NCBI GenBank assembly: GCA_963920635.1
Contig: OY987301.1
Span: 21,804,501-21,868,500, forward strand
Direction of reading: 5' to 3'
Length of the DNA: 64,000 bases
Origin: Pseudeuparius sepicola
Lineage: Eukaryota > Arthropoda > Insecta > Coleoptera > Anthribidae
Positions 11,090 through 21,721 of this stretch are shown one piece after another. Numbering within the stretch: position 1 is the first letter of the stretch; every line of letters starts with the position of its first letter. Position numbers and translations under genes: made by a program. The notes beneath the pieces are model-generated. The model saw only the letters and a program-made list of their open reading frames with translations, made no database searches and was not told the origin of the DNA.

Positions 11090-11647
11090 TTATCGTGTTT
11101 TTAAATAAAAAAAATAATAAAAGTAGGTATATAATAAAAAATATAATATGAAGTTTTTCTCACGGACAGCACTGCACTGGCTTGTCTCGCGTATACACTT
11201 GCACCCTGTAGTATCTTGGCTCGGAATAGTCTCTCGAATACTGGATGCTGAGCGTTGGACTATGGATGATCTACCTTCCATACGCTGGACCTTCGGTTGG
11301 GACTCGCTGCGACATCTTCTGGTGGATAGGCAGTACCAATTAAATACTACCGGTATCCGCCTCGTCTTGGTGTAGGGAAATACTGAACTAGGCCTACTAA
11401 TGCTAGCAAGCCCGTACTCGCCTCCGTCGAGAATGCCATGTTTTCGTTGTTTCCATCCGTGCGGGCGTAATAAAGCCGTGAATTGCTTTGGTGGCCTTCG
11501 TTTCCTGCGGTTGCTGGGATTGCAAATGCTGGTCTCAGCATTTTTTTCTTTTGAAGATGCTTCGGTTTTCTTGTTGCGTCGTTTCGGTTGGAACAGGGTA
11601 AATTCGTTTCTTTTTGTGTGGTTGCTACTGCTGATATATTTATTCAA
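11090..11647 (-). CDS. Unknown basic ORF downstream of env
   Basis: A 185-codon frame lies between env and the 3' LTR. Its N-terminal third is strongly basic (FQPKRRNKKTEASSKEK, NRRKRRPPKQ), resembling a nuclear-localisation or nucleic-acid-binding tail. A second, overlapping frame of 64 codons (11347-11541) is also open. Neither matches a family I know. The C-terminal part (YFLLYTYFYYFFYLK) comes from AT-rich DNA and may not be real coding. It could be an accessory gene, captured sequence, or chance. Confidence 0.3.
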   Translation of the reverse strand: MNKYISSSNHTKRNEFTLFQPKRRNKKTEASSKEKNAETSICNPSNRRKRRPPKQFTALLRPHGWKQRKHGILDGGEYGLASISRPSSVFPYTKTRRIPVVFNWYCLSTRRCRSESQPKVQRMEGRSSIVQRSASSIRETIPSQDTTGCKCIRETSQCSAVREKNFILYFLLYTYFYYFFYLKTR

Positions 11648-11659
11648 GTGAAGTGTTTT

Positions 11660-12720
11660 TGGTGCATTATCGTTTCATTTATGCACTGGAGGTGTCCGTT
11701 ATTTTCTTGACTCGTTGTACCCTGTTTGAGGCGTGGAAAAGTTCGTTTCGTCGTGGAGTTGCGATGTGTGTATCTTTTTTGGAGTGTTCTAACCATTTTA
11801 GAAACGGTGGGGTAACTACTTCTGGTAAGGTTTACTTTTCTTGTACGGCTATTTCTTAGGTTCTGGTTTTTCTTAGGTTCTGCGGCAGTGAAAAATGTGG
11901 CATGGCATATGTCTCAGACGTGGCAAGAAGCTGTTTTGCATGAAGTTGTAGGGCCTAGTCCGATGTCTTCGATGTCTGTGGACCATCTACGTACGTCTCT
12001 GGGGGTGGGGTGGCATCGGCATGCTTGTGCGGCGTGTCCGGAGATGGGGTTTTTTTATCATGAAAATTAAAACTAAGTGTAAGTATATGCTGTTATGCAG
12101 CGTTATATCCTATACTAATGTTAAATTTGCCTTGACCACAAGTTTAGTGGGAAACGTTAAATTTAAATGTTCATTTCTAATAATTCTGATAGAAATGAAA
12201 ATAAAATACTTGGAATTGATAACAGTTATCTGATATGATATAACAGTGTTGCATGTTTTGTTTGTTTTTAATTGTTTTTGTGTTGCCATTTAAAAAAAAC
12301 AGTGGAAAATATTTCTTACTAGTACAAAATTATTCTTAATATTTTATCTATTATTCTCACAATATAATTTTTTTTCTCATGAACTCATACTTTTTTATTT
12401 ATTTATTTTTGGCTTTGCTTTCTACAATATTTACTTCAATAACATTAGAAACGTTCGATGACCCCTGCACCGAATTTTGAAAGGAATCTAGCACAATGGC
12501 CATTTGGGATGATATTCCACCAAGTACCTATTTTATAGCGCAAGGCTTGGTCGAAATAACAAGACAAAAATTGCACTAGAGGAGCTCCAAGGGGTAAAGA
12601 CACAATGGTACCATTAACTTTTCATTATTTTCTCTTTGTTTAAAACTTATCGCAGCCATTTAATAATTGTATTCCACTTTTGTACTTTTTATATTCTTTA
12701 ACGTAATGCATTACTTTAAT
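11660..12720. other. Unassigned interior of the LTR element
   Basis: Sequence between env and the basic ORF. Positions 11880-12050 are relatively GC-rich but show no recognisable protein on either strand. The rest is AT-rich. Confidence 0.4.
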
Positions 12721-12737
12721 TATTTTCCTTCTTGAAT

Positions 12738-14737
12738 TTAGTGAGAATATGCGAATGTGCTTAGTTCGATGCCTTCAAAATCTTGATTTATGTTGGGCCC
12801 ATTGGAATTATTATTTTGCTTATATTTTTGGCAACACTTATTTATTATATGGTAGCTTATGTATAAAATGAAAATCGTTATGCAAGTACATAATAAAATG
12901 AATAGTGCATCTTGTTCCGGCGCGTAGCCGAAACTTTGGCTATTAACGGCAGTTACGGGGGTTGCTGCAATTATCATTAAATTATTTATTTTTAGGTGAA
13001 GAAATGCAACTAAAATTGACAAAATTATATTCCATACTAAAAAAATAGAGTCGCTATGTAAACCATATCTGTAACTTAATGAAGTAAATTTTGGAAAAAC
13101 GCTATTTATGTTACTTAAAATATTCTTAATTGTATCTTCATTGGAAGTAAAATTTGAGTATGGAATGTGTAATGTCCAATTCATATTTATTGCTTCTGTG
13201 GTGTTGTGAAAAATCGGAGCACTCAATTTTAAGGTGGGGTTTAGGACAAAGGATTTCAGATTTGACCAAGATGGGATAATGGGATAATGTGGTGAGTAGT
13301 TGCTGATAACGGGTGGTTATCGGGACAAGGAAATCTTGAGGGAATTACCTCTTCGTTTTGCATTGTAAGTTTGCAATCACATGGCAAGTATATTTTTGTT
13401 GCTCCTGGAGTTTCATAAGATTTTTAAGATAATTCTTTTGTTGTATGAGGACACTCAATTGTAGTTGGGTGTTTTATATGTGTGTATATGTGGTATATGT
13501 GGTTTCTTCATCGATTTCAGAAATAATAGTGGAAGTGGACTTGTGGCACGATAGTGGACAGTGATGGCTAATTTCCTCAACTGTGGCTCCATTAAAAAGT
13601 TTTTTAGCGCAGATTGGTCCTTGCAAGGAGTTAGCTGGGAATCTTGGCAAAAAAAAACAAAGTTTATCCTCGTAGGGACGGCAATGTCGAAGACCTTCTC
13701 CAGAAATTTGCCTTATTTGGGTTGGTTCAGATCGAACGGTATCTGATACAGCAAGAAAAAGTGTGTCGTGTTGGATTTTACATGTCTGATTATACCAAGC
13801 AAATGGCACAGTTATTAACTGGTACAGTTTTCAGCGTCTAGGTTTTTGCTTAATGGGGATTCTAATGTGTATAATTATATCTTCGTCAGTAAATGTACAA
13901 TCGGAAATTGGAAGTTGGTAATATTTAGAAAGTTGTGACCTAGGTATTGACAATTCTTGATTAAAAGTTATTAATTCTTCAGAAAGTTTTCTTAAGTCTT
14001 GGCTTAATGTTAATGGCTCGAGAATAACGCTTGGTATATGATGCTATTACATATTGATTTTTAATCGCTCTTGATAATAAAACTGTATTTTTCAAATTAA
14101 TAAATTGGTTTTATAATATTGAGTCAATTGTGTCGTATTGGCTATTTATTTTACTTTTCATGTCATTAAAATGATTTTCGATATTGTGTATATGGGATTC
14201 TATTTCTTGGAAAGTGTGTGTAGATTGATTTTGATATTCGCTGAACTTTTCTGAATTATTTGCTATTACTTGAATAGAGTTTGAAAATGCATTTGTCAAT
14301 TTAAAAATTTTATTTTCCAAATCTCTCTAATTTATTATAAAAGAATCTAAATTATGATGGGTAGCAACACCACAACACCATGCAAGTCCTTCTCCTAGAA
14401 AGTCTAAGGAGCGTTTCTGTATATGATTTGATTCATCTGTGTGATTTTTTAAGTATAATGGACTCCATCCTCTTTCTAAATTTTTGAAATCGGTAATATA
14501 AGCGTTTTGCAAAGAAGTAAAATTTTTTAGAAATGTACACTCCACACTGTCGCTGCCACATGTCCTGTTAATTTTGTCGTAATTTTGTTTTTTAACCCAA
14601 TTTGATTGGTAAATTAAAGGAACCGTTGACTCGTAACTTACGGTGTCAGGTTGTGCTCTCCAGAAGGCACCTGCGGTTATTTCCAATTTACAGTGCATTT
14701 GTATTGGAAAACATAACATCCCCAAAGTAAGTAACAT
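12738..14737 (-). pseudogene. env-like fusion glycoprotein, interrupted
   Basis: The start Met at 14737 is followed by a hydrophobic signal-like segment (MLLTLGMLCFPIQM). A dibasic QKRS, resembling a furin cleavage site, precedes LDFLGEGLAWCCGVATHH, a likely fusion-peptide region. A nonsense codon at 14327-14329 interrupts the frame. The same frame continues with a heptad-type region (14111-14320). After further stops or shifts come a Cys-rich ectodomain (13474-13809) and a C-terminal piece (12738-13226) with a transmembrane segment (ALFILLCTCITIFILYISYH) and short basic tail. The layout matches type I fusion envelopes of insect errantiviruses. At least one stop and two frame breaks make it non-functional as it stands. 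Confidence 0.75.
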
Positions 14738-14750
14738 CCTGTTAAGTAAA
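14738..14750 (-). promoter_or_regulatory. Splice acceptor for env mRNA
   Basis: On the minus strand TTTTACTTAACAG immediately precedes GATG, the env start codon. It is paired with the GTAAGT donors in the LTRs, the usual way retroviruses and errantiviruses make a subgenomic env transcript. Confidence 0.5.
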
Positions 14751-15124
14751 ATTTATGTTAGCGTTAAGATTATTTCCAAATGTTAAAATATCCTATTTTC
14801 AAATTTTCTTATTTCCCTTTTCAGTTATCTCTATGCCTAATATTATTGTCTAAAGTATAATATTATTATCTTTAAGTATATATGTATTAAAACTTTTAAT
14901 TTTAAATACCTATGTATTCCCATTCTTATTATTTCTTACTCAAAATAATACCTATACTATATATTTTTCTATAATATTAACATTGTCGAGACGCTATTCA
15001 CTATATAGCTTTAAATAATAAACATACGCCTATATTATATTTGTGGTCAGGCGAAATTTGTTTTGTCGTTTGTTACGGTCTCGGGCTGGTGTCTGGTGTC
15101 CAGGGATCATAGTACGGGAGTATC

Positions 15125-15792
15125 CTGCTCACGTGGAAATTTCTTTTTTGTCTCCCCAGTGTTTATTTCTGTTTGTTTCGTCATTTGTGTACTTTTGGTA
15201 CCACACACTTGCAGAACTTACGAGAAAATTGCCAAGATACGTTATTTTGTAATTGTCATTCCAGCCGTTTGCTGTTGACGAGCTTTCGTAGTTTTTTTAT
15301 AAAATTAACCGGTGAGTCAAGAGCGGGGTCAAATTTAGGAGGGGGAATACATTTTGGCACTGTCGGGTTTCTAGCGTCATTTAAGGCTTCTGCCAAAGTA
15401 GTATTCATTTTTTGTAATTTTTCTTTGTCCGTAATTTCTACCGGCATTTGTTTTTGTTTTTTGTCGTTGGTATCGATTTGAATGTCTTTGTTAGGGTGGG
15501 AGGGAGTTTCTGTAAATTTTATTTCTGTCTGTACCCTACGATTTATAGTGATTACTTGGGCTGTTTGTGTACCTATATCAAAATTTAAATTATCTGGCAG
15601 TCTTGCTAAAGAATCTACAAATTGATTTGCCTCTGCTAACTGTAAAGGGTGTTCAAAATTAAATTTTTCGCTAAAAGGACTTGTTAAACTAGGACTCTTC
15701 GGAGTATCTTTTGGACTTCGAGATAGTGACGCTCGCGGTTGAAAGGGATTTATGTCTGTTGTAACGGGCTTGTTAGCTGTAGGCTCAGTCAT
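15125..15792 (-). pseudogene. gag-like ORF, frameshifted and truncated
   Basis: The frame starts MTEPTANKPVTTD at 15792, about 420 nt after the 5' LTR, as expected for gag. The N-terminal half is Pro/Ser/Lys-rich. CIPPPKFDPALDSPVNFIK then resembles the entry to a Ty3-type capsid. A one-base shift in an A run near 15290 moves the capsid-like continuation (GNFLVSSASVWYQK) into the next frame, where it stops near 15125. No nucleocapsid zinc knuckle is seen, so the 3' part of gag is deleted together with pol. Confidence 0.6.
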
Positions 15793-16199
15793 TTATTCAT
15801 TCAATTTAGTTTTTGTATATATTATTAAATCAAGAAACAATAAAATATCCTTAAAAATTATAACAAGGTACGGAAAAAAAATTGCAATAACTCTGACGAA
15901 ATAAACGCTTTTAAGCAAAGAAAATACGGAGAAAAAGTTCACAGAATGCACCCAATGAAATTTAACCCGTCGTATAAATAAACATTGTTTTTTTTGTATT
16001 TGGAAAAGGATTACATCAATTTAAAAAAAATAAAATATGACAAGCGTTATTTTTACAACGTGTTTTTTTTTAAATAAAAAAGCATTAATATTGCCAAGTA
16101 AATGTCAATTGTGTTAAGAAAAAATGAATTGAGTTTAGTATAAAACATGATGTAAGTGTCAAAAAATTATTATCAAAATTTTGGAAATAAAAAAATGAA

Positions 16200-16216
16200 C
16201 CGGCGCCTCCACCATA
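16200..16216 (-). other. Primer-binding-site candidate
   Basis: Two bases inside the 5' LTR the minus strand reads TGGTGGAGGCGCCGG. It starts with TGG, as expected for pairing to a tRNA 3' CCA end. I cannot name the tRNA with confidence. Confidence 0.5.
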
Positions 16217-16533
16217 TGTCACGACCTGGATAGCCGTGACTGGGAGCGTAGCAAATAATAACAATTGGCCTTAATTTCACATAGGTTAATTTATTATTTA
16301 GGGTTAAGAAAGCTTGACACAATTGACAATTGACACAATGAGAGAAAGACACTTACTTTTGTGAAGAGACAGCAGGGGCTGGCGTCATCGCAGCTGGAAT
16401 ACCTGGTTGCTGGTTGGCCCCGCCGGTTGGTCGATCTTATGTTAAGTTTCGATAATACCGGCGGTGCCTGAACTCAACCGAGTTCATTGAATTATTTCGT
16501 TATAATTTAATTGCTTACTTTTCATTCGTGACA
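16217..16533 (-). repeat. 5' LTR (317 bp, internal 97-bp deletion)
   Basis: Identical to the 3' LTR apart from one substitution (GGGGCTGGCG against GGGGCAGGCG) and loss of 97 bp after GGTCGATCTT. The deletion joins GATCTT to a similar GATTCTT, so short homology probably mediated it. The GTAAGT donor is retained at 16351-16356 (minus). Confidence 0.85.
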
Positions 16534-16537
16534 ATAT
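16534..16537. repeat. Target-site duplication ATAT, right
   Basis: Matches 10518-10521; the foldback right arm resumes here. Confidence 0.85.
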
Positions 16538-16720
16538 CTCAACTAGTTTGTAAAATATTCAATAAATTCCACATATTTCTTGCAACTTTAACACCCTGTA
16601 ACTTTTTTGTTAGGCCTTAAAATGATATAGTTTATAGAAGAAAGTGCGGTTATTTTTTGGTTTTCTATCACCTGTTCAAGTGTTGCAGATTAAAACTGAA
16701 TCACCCTGTATATAAAAGAA

Positions 16721-18130
16721 AACTTTTTTAAAAACAATGTTTTTAAAACCAAATTCCACTAAAACGTAAAAATAGATTTTTTAAGCAGCTTACTGCTAAG
16801 AAAAATTTCAGAATTTGGAGAAAGAAAAACACCAAGACCGAGTAGAAAACGGTAAGCTGTGACGTCATGTATGACGTCATTATAAACCCAATATAGCAGA
16901 CGCCCTTGTGTTTTCCAGTTGTGTGTAATTAAAATGAATGAAAAAGAGAAAGAAGTGTATTTCCGTGCAAATAATTTAATTAAAAATCATGGTAAAGCGC
17001 TTTCGGCTGTTAAGCCATCCTCAGTACCACCTAAAAAGAAAGTATGACATAAATAGGGGGTTGGAAAAAGTTAACTGTGGAAAAACTAAATTGTTTTAAC
17101 GTCATGTCATACTCACTTGTCAAGTGCGTACAGGAAAATTGGAGCATAAAGCATTATACAACAGTAAAAACCCATAAAATAGGTCACACCAAGTCACATT
17201 TTAAAAACTTTAAAATATTAAGAAATTATACAACTGTGGGCAGCCAAGCTACCCAAATTATTTAAACAAAAGACCAGCAGAAGTGCCAAATGCATCGTGG
17301 AAGGTGGAAGTGAAATTTGAGACATAACCTGTTCGACATCCCGGCGAAGGAATGGATGTCAGTCGAAAAGCGCGCGAGATTTAAACTTGAAAACAAAATG
17401 TCATAGGCGGGTAAAAATATTTTATGAAGAGTGAATGTGAAGGATTTGAAGAAATTTAATTCATAAGTTAAGAATTTATATTTAATAAATGTTTAATTAA
17501 TGGTAATGAAAATTAGATAGAGATAGAAATTCGAAAAATTATTTGTTTATATGATAAGCCCAAAAGCCTCCCCAAAGTCCCAAAAACGCGACACGAAAAG
17601 AGGAGATAACAGGACAACCCTGTAAGATGAAGGCCAAGAAAAATTTTGTTCGTCATTGGGTGAGTCTCCTATGTAAAGGAATGAAAGATCTGTTAAGATT
17701 AACTTTAACATTTAAACAATCTGGATTATTGGATAATTCTCTGTTTATTTGAATATCTTCAAGGAAATCAAGTCTGTTATAATTCTTTGATGTGACATTG
17801 CGTAAAATTTTTGAATTGGAGTGAGGACTGAAGTTATGATTAAAAGTATGCAAGTGTTCTCCAAAGGTTAAAATGAATAACTAAAAAGTAGGTAAAAATA
17901 AATTAAAAGAAAAACAATGCTTTTTAAACCAAATTGCAATAATACGTAAAAATATTTTTTTTTCTGTGATATAAGCTGTAATTAAAATAAATAACTAAAA
18001 AGTAGGTAAAAATAAATAAAAAAAAACTTTTTAAAAACGATGCTTTTTAAACCAAATTGCAATAAAACGTAAAAATATGTTTTTTCTGTGATATAAGCTG
18101 CTAAGAACAATTTCAACATTTGTAAAAAGA
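16721..18130 (+). repeat. Diverged tandem repeats
   Basis: Three copies of a unit containing AAACAATG, TTTTTAAACCAAATTGCAAT and AACGTAAAAATA lie near 16721-16830, 17880-17960 and 17990-18120. Each is followed by TAAGCTGCTAAG-like sequence and AAAAGAAACACCAA. ACTAAAAAGTAGGTAAAA precedes two of them and also precedes the foldback insertion at 9497. Intervening sequence is not recognisably coding. Confidence 0.65.
16934..17047 (+). CDS. Short unidentified ORF (37 aa)
   Basis: ATG at 16934 opens a 37-codon frame beginning MNEKEKEVYFRANNLIKNHG and ending in a Lys-rich PPKKKV. The charged, helix-like start looks protein-like and could be the first exon of a transposase or other gene. No continuation or known match was identified. 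Confidence 0.25.
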   Translation: MNEKEKEVYFRANNLIKNHGKALSAVKPSSVPPKKKV

Positions 18131-18194
18131 AACACCAATGGGCGCTCGTAAAATACTTTGGGATCTTCTTTGCCGCGCTTTCGGTTCATTCGAT

Positions 18195-18478
18195 TAGACC
18201 ATCAACTGTCGCCAATAAATCACATGTACACCTATATTATCGATCGATATTTCCACCATTTAAAACATCTCGGGGCCAAATTAAGACAAATTAGCCTCTG
18301 AATGTGCCAGCCTGCCAGCCAGCCATCAGCCTGACAAATTGAGGCGTCGCACCGGGGATTTGTAATACCGGTTAGAAACGTAATTGCATTTTTGGGGTGC
18401 CAACTTTAACAAATCGCGCCCAAATGATCGGCGCCCGACTTCTCCGAATTTCTGCTGTTATTTGTATTTATAGGCCGC
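18195..18478 (+). repeat. Diverged 250-bp direct repeat, copy 2
   Basis: Partner of 7635-7885, same orientation, 10.5 kb away. Ordered shared blocks are AAATTAAGACAAATTAGCC, CCTGACAAATTGAG, GGGGATTTGTAATACC and CAACTTTAACAAATC, with scattered substitutions and indels between. Confidence 0.7.
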
Positions 18479-18913
18479 TGATTGGGGGAGGTGAAGCGAT
18501 TGACAAGATCCTCATCAATTTTCATTCATCGTCATTCGTGTTAACATTTCAAATCGGCAAATGCCAGAAAATTCAAAATACATATGGCGATGGAGGTCAA
18601 TATGCCTTATATCTACAAATGTTGTTTATTTAAGGGAGACAGAGCGTTGAATTTTTTAAAATTTGCATCAATTAGCTCTAACCTGGACTTCAAGCATACA
18701 CTTAGTCATGGTTTTACAATAAATTTTTACAGCTTGGCAATATCTCGGATATTAAGCAACATATATACCAAGCCAGTCAAAAGTAATACCGAAACAAATA
18801 ATAATTGAAAAAATTTACAAGCATCATTGGTGTTCTCTCAAGAAAAGAGGACGGAGATACGAGGTCTAGCGCCAAAGCCAATGTTATGCGGACAACCAAT
18901 TTAAAGCACTCTG
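18479..18913. other. Unassigned stretch
   Basis: AT-rich, with short chance frames only. Confidence 0.4.
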
Positions 18914-19576
18914 TACAGGGTGTCTCATTTTGGGTGTTTTTCTCAAAAATCTCGGTTATTATTAAAGCTAGAGGGTTGCGGTTTTCACGTCACTGTACTA
19001 CTCTTTTGAGAGGAATTTGGTGGACCAATCAGATTTTAGATAAGTTTTATAGTTTCCGCGCATTGGCGCAGGACTGAAATTTTCGATTTTTTTTGGAAAC
19101 CTCTCTCCTGGCTACATCTTATATATATCGACAAATTTAATCAACTATTTTACAGATTTTTTTGGCGCAGAAACGAATGGAATAATTAGTTTTTTGGTAT
19201 TTAATAGTTTTTGAGATATGAACTATGGTTTCAATTTAAAAAAATATATAACTTTGGTTCATACCTCAAAAACTATTAACGCTACCAAAAAACTAATTAT
19301 TCCATTCGATTCTACCCCAAAAAATCTGTAAAAATAGTTGATTAAATTTGTCGATATATATAAGTTGTAGCCAGGAGAGAGGTTTCCAAAAAATCGAAAA
19401 TTTCAGTCCTGCGCCAATGCGCGGAAACTATAAAACTTATCTAAAATCTGATTGGTCCACCAAATTCCTCTCAAAAAAGTAGTACAGTGACGTGAAAACC
19501 GCAACCCTCTAGCTTTAATAATAACCGAAATTTTTGAGAAAAACACCCAAAAACATCCAAAATGGGACACCCTGTA
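18914..19576. mobile_element. Near-perfect 663-bp foldback (element X)
   Basis: TACAGGGTGTCTCATTTTGG at 18914 is mirrored by the sequence ending CACCCTGTA at 19576. Arms of about 325 bp pair over almost their entire length, with only a few tens of bases in the loop around 19245. No coding content. Its last TA is the first TA of the next element. Confidence 0.85.
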
Positions 19577-19791
19577 CAGGGTTATTCACATAACATTCTA
19601 CCTCTTAACTCTTTTTAGTTTTATTTTTGGGGAAAAAAATTAAAATCAAACTATGTAAAATTTTCTTGTGATTTCAGGTAGGTATAAATCTGGCGTTTCG
19701 GAAATATAGACCAAACTTATATTTTTTAGATCTATATTTCTCGATTTTCGAAATCTACGTATTTTTCTGGTTTCAACGATATACAGGATGA

Positions 19792-20606
19792 TTTTTTTAG
19801 GTCTCCCACCGCCATTTTCTCGCTTATTTTACGCCCTACAAAAAAAGCGTAAGAAACAAAAATGTTGCAATTTTGGACAGCTAATTGGTGCTGCAAAAGA
19901 AATCGGCATCCATGGCCAACTTGTCGCGCAATATTAAAAAAAGCTCAAATTGAGCAAAACTATTAATAGCCGTGGAATGTTTATTTTAAGAGACAGAGGA
20001 AAACTTTTATATTGAAAATTGATGGCACTGAGAAGCTTTATCCATCCACGTAGTCAGATAGTTTCAGCAAATTACACAGGGTCTCCGGCTCTCTTGAGGC
20101 TATGAATTTTTTTTGTTTATTTCTTATTAAGCGATTTTCTCGCTTATTTTAGGCCGCACAGAAAATACGTAAGAAAACAAAATATGGCAATTTTGGTCAG
20201 CGAGGCAACTTTAAAAAAGGAATGGGCTTCCATGCCCAACTTTTCGCACTGTACTAAGAAAACTTAGAATCGACAAAAATTTTCATGGTCTCAACAGAGC
20301 CGAAGACCCTGTGTAATTTGCTGAAACTATCTGACTACGTGGGTGGATAAAGCTTCTCAGTGCCATCAATTTTCAATATAGAAGTTTTCCTCTGTCTCTT
20401 AAAATAAACATTCCACGGCTATTAATAGTTTTGCTCAATTTGAGCTTTTTTTAATATTGTGCGATAAGTTGGCCATGGATGCCGATTTATTTTGCAGCAC
20501 CACTTAGCTGTCCAAAATTGCAACATTTTTGTCTTTTACGCTTTTTTTGTAGGGCGTAAAATAAGCGAGAAAATGGCTGTGGTAGACCTAAAAAAATCAT
20601 CCTGTA
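19792..20606. mobile_element. Foldback element W with three arm copies
   Basis: Ends TACAGGATGATTTTTTTAGG (19792) and CATCCTGTA (20606). Arms about 19792-20100 and 20285-20606 are near-perfect reverse complements. The centre (about 20148-20265) carries a third, more diverged copy of the left-arm sequence in direct orientation, both sharing TTTTCTCGCTTATTTTA. No transposase seen. Confidence 0.8.
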
Positions 20607-21721
20607 TACAGGGTGTCCAACCTTAAAACTGTACAAATCCGTAAAATCTTCATTGGAGATAATCGCCTACACTTTTTTTTTGTTTGAAAGGCCTTCAAAA
20701 ACCGCTTCTTTTGACCTTCCTGCCATTTTCAAAATGCAAATCCAGGGCCGGCTGCGATTTTTTTATACCCCCAATTTTCACGACATCCATTTAGCGATTT
20801 TGTCAAAGTTGAGCAAAATAGGAATTGTAAAGGCATCTGCCAAGTCATGTGTGCCGTGGAGTCCCCTCAAAACAGTTGGACGGTCAATAGGACCACTCAA
20901 GGTGTTGGTGCTCAAAGGTCCAATACAAAATATACATAGTGTTCTTATATCTGTGCCATATCAAATTACTGAACTTTTGGAACTTTATACGGGTCAAAAA
21001 GCGTGTATATCAAAACCGCTACACACACTATAAACGAACCAAATCTAAAAAATACAGAAGCCTGCCAGTCGGTAAGTCCACATCAGTTAAGGTGGCTGGT
21101 GTGCCACAACAGGAAACGCACAGAAAATGTATCATCTTAGACAGTGACTTTGTTGAGAAAGGTCCAATAATTTAAATTGTTTTTATTTGTTGGTTGGCAT
21201 TTTGTAAAGAAATAAATTACTTTTGTGTTTATTAATATTTTTTCAATGATTCCAGAGCACTCCTGACCAATATAAAGTTTAATAAAAATTCAGAATTTTG
21301 AGATCGCTCAAAGACAAATACCCTGTATATTTTTGCAGTAAATCTTTTCACACCAACATTTTGAGTGTGTTGACCATTCAACTGTTTTGAAGGGATTCCA
21401 TGGCACATTTGACTCGGCAGATGTCTTTAAAATTCCTTTTTTGCTCAACTATGACACCCTACAGGATGCAACTCCCTTTATATTTTTGTTCAAATTTGGT
21501 ATATGGGGGTTTTGGAGTGTTCTGATTAACACTGAGGAGTCAGATTTTAAATAAAAAAATCGCTAAATGGTTTTCGTGAAAATCATTTGCATTTTGAAAA
21601 TGGAAGGAAGGTCAAAAGAAGCGGTTTTTGAAGGCCTTTCAAACAAAAAAAAGTTTAGGCGGTTATCTCCAAAAACGAAGAATTTACGGATTTGTACAGT
21701 TTTAAAGTTGGCCACCCTGTA
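20607..21721. mobile_element. Foldback element V
   Basis: Left end TACAGGGTGTCCAACCTTAA (20607) pairs with the right end ending CACCCTGTA (21721). The arms are about 340 bp each. The element abuts W directly. The loop includes an open frame with a polyadenylation-like signal (see 20939-21212). Confidence 0.8.
20939..21212 (+). pseudogene. Coding-like tail inside foldback V
   Basis: A 78-codon frame ends at 21175. Its later part (HYKRTKSKKYRSLPVGKS, then VAGVPQQETHRKCIILDSDF) looks like real protein and ends KGPII, followed by AATAAA at about 21210. I do not recognise the family. It may be the 3' end of a transposase or a captured host exon. The upstream part overlaps the foldback arm and is probably not coding. 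Confidence 0.3.

Larger units (their letters stand above)
10522..16533 (-). mobile_element. Errantivirus-like LTR retrotransposon lacking pol
   Basis: Two LTRs (10522-10935 and 16217-16533) start TGTCACGACC and end TTCGTGACA as read on the + strand. They are flanked by a 4-bp ATAT duplication, as in Ty3/gypsy-type elements. Coding is on the minus strand: a gag-like frame, then an env-like glycoprotein with a TM segment, then an unknown basic frame. No protease, reverse transcriptase, RNase H or integrase motifs were seen between gag and env, although the LTRs differ by one visible substitution plus a 97-bp deletion. This suggests recent movement with proteins supplied in trans, or a pol deletion after insertion. 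gag and env are also interrupted, so the copy is not autonomous. Confidence 0.85.
9517..16710. mobile_element. Foldback element split by an LTR retrotransposon
   Basis: The left end TACAGGGTGATTCAG (9517) and right end CTGAATCACCCTGTA (16710) are reverse complements. The left arm runs to about 10110. The right arm is about 10120-10521 and continues at 16538-16710 after the LTR element inserted. Removing that insertion leaves an element of about 1.2 kb that is almost entirely inverted repeat. The termini and TA flank resemble the mariner-associated foldbacks at 30437 and 61395. No transposase of its own remains. Confidence 0.85.

Noticed and set aside
11148..12070. Plus-strand frames within the LTR element
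   Set aside because: They are antisense to the element, short, and lack recognisable domains.
18805..19077. 90-codon + frame
   Set aside because: It runs through the left arm of foldback X; composition follows the repeat and not a protein.
20653..21033. 126-codon + frame
   Set aside because: It mostly covers the left arm of foldback V, which is mirrored in the right arm; no protein family match.
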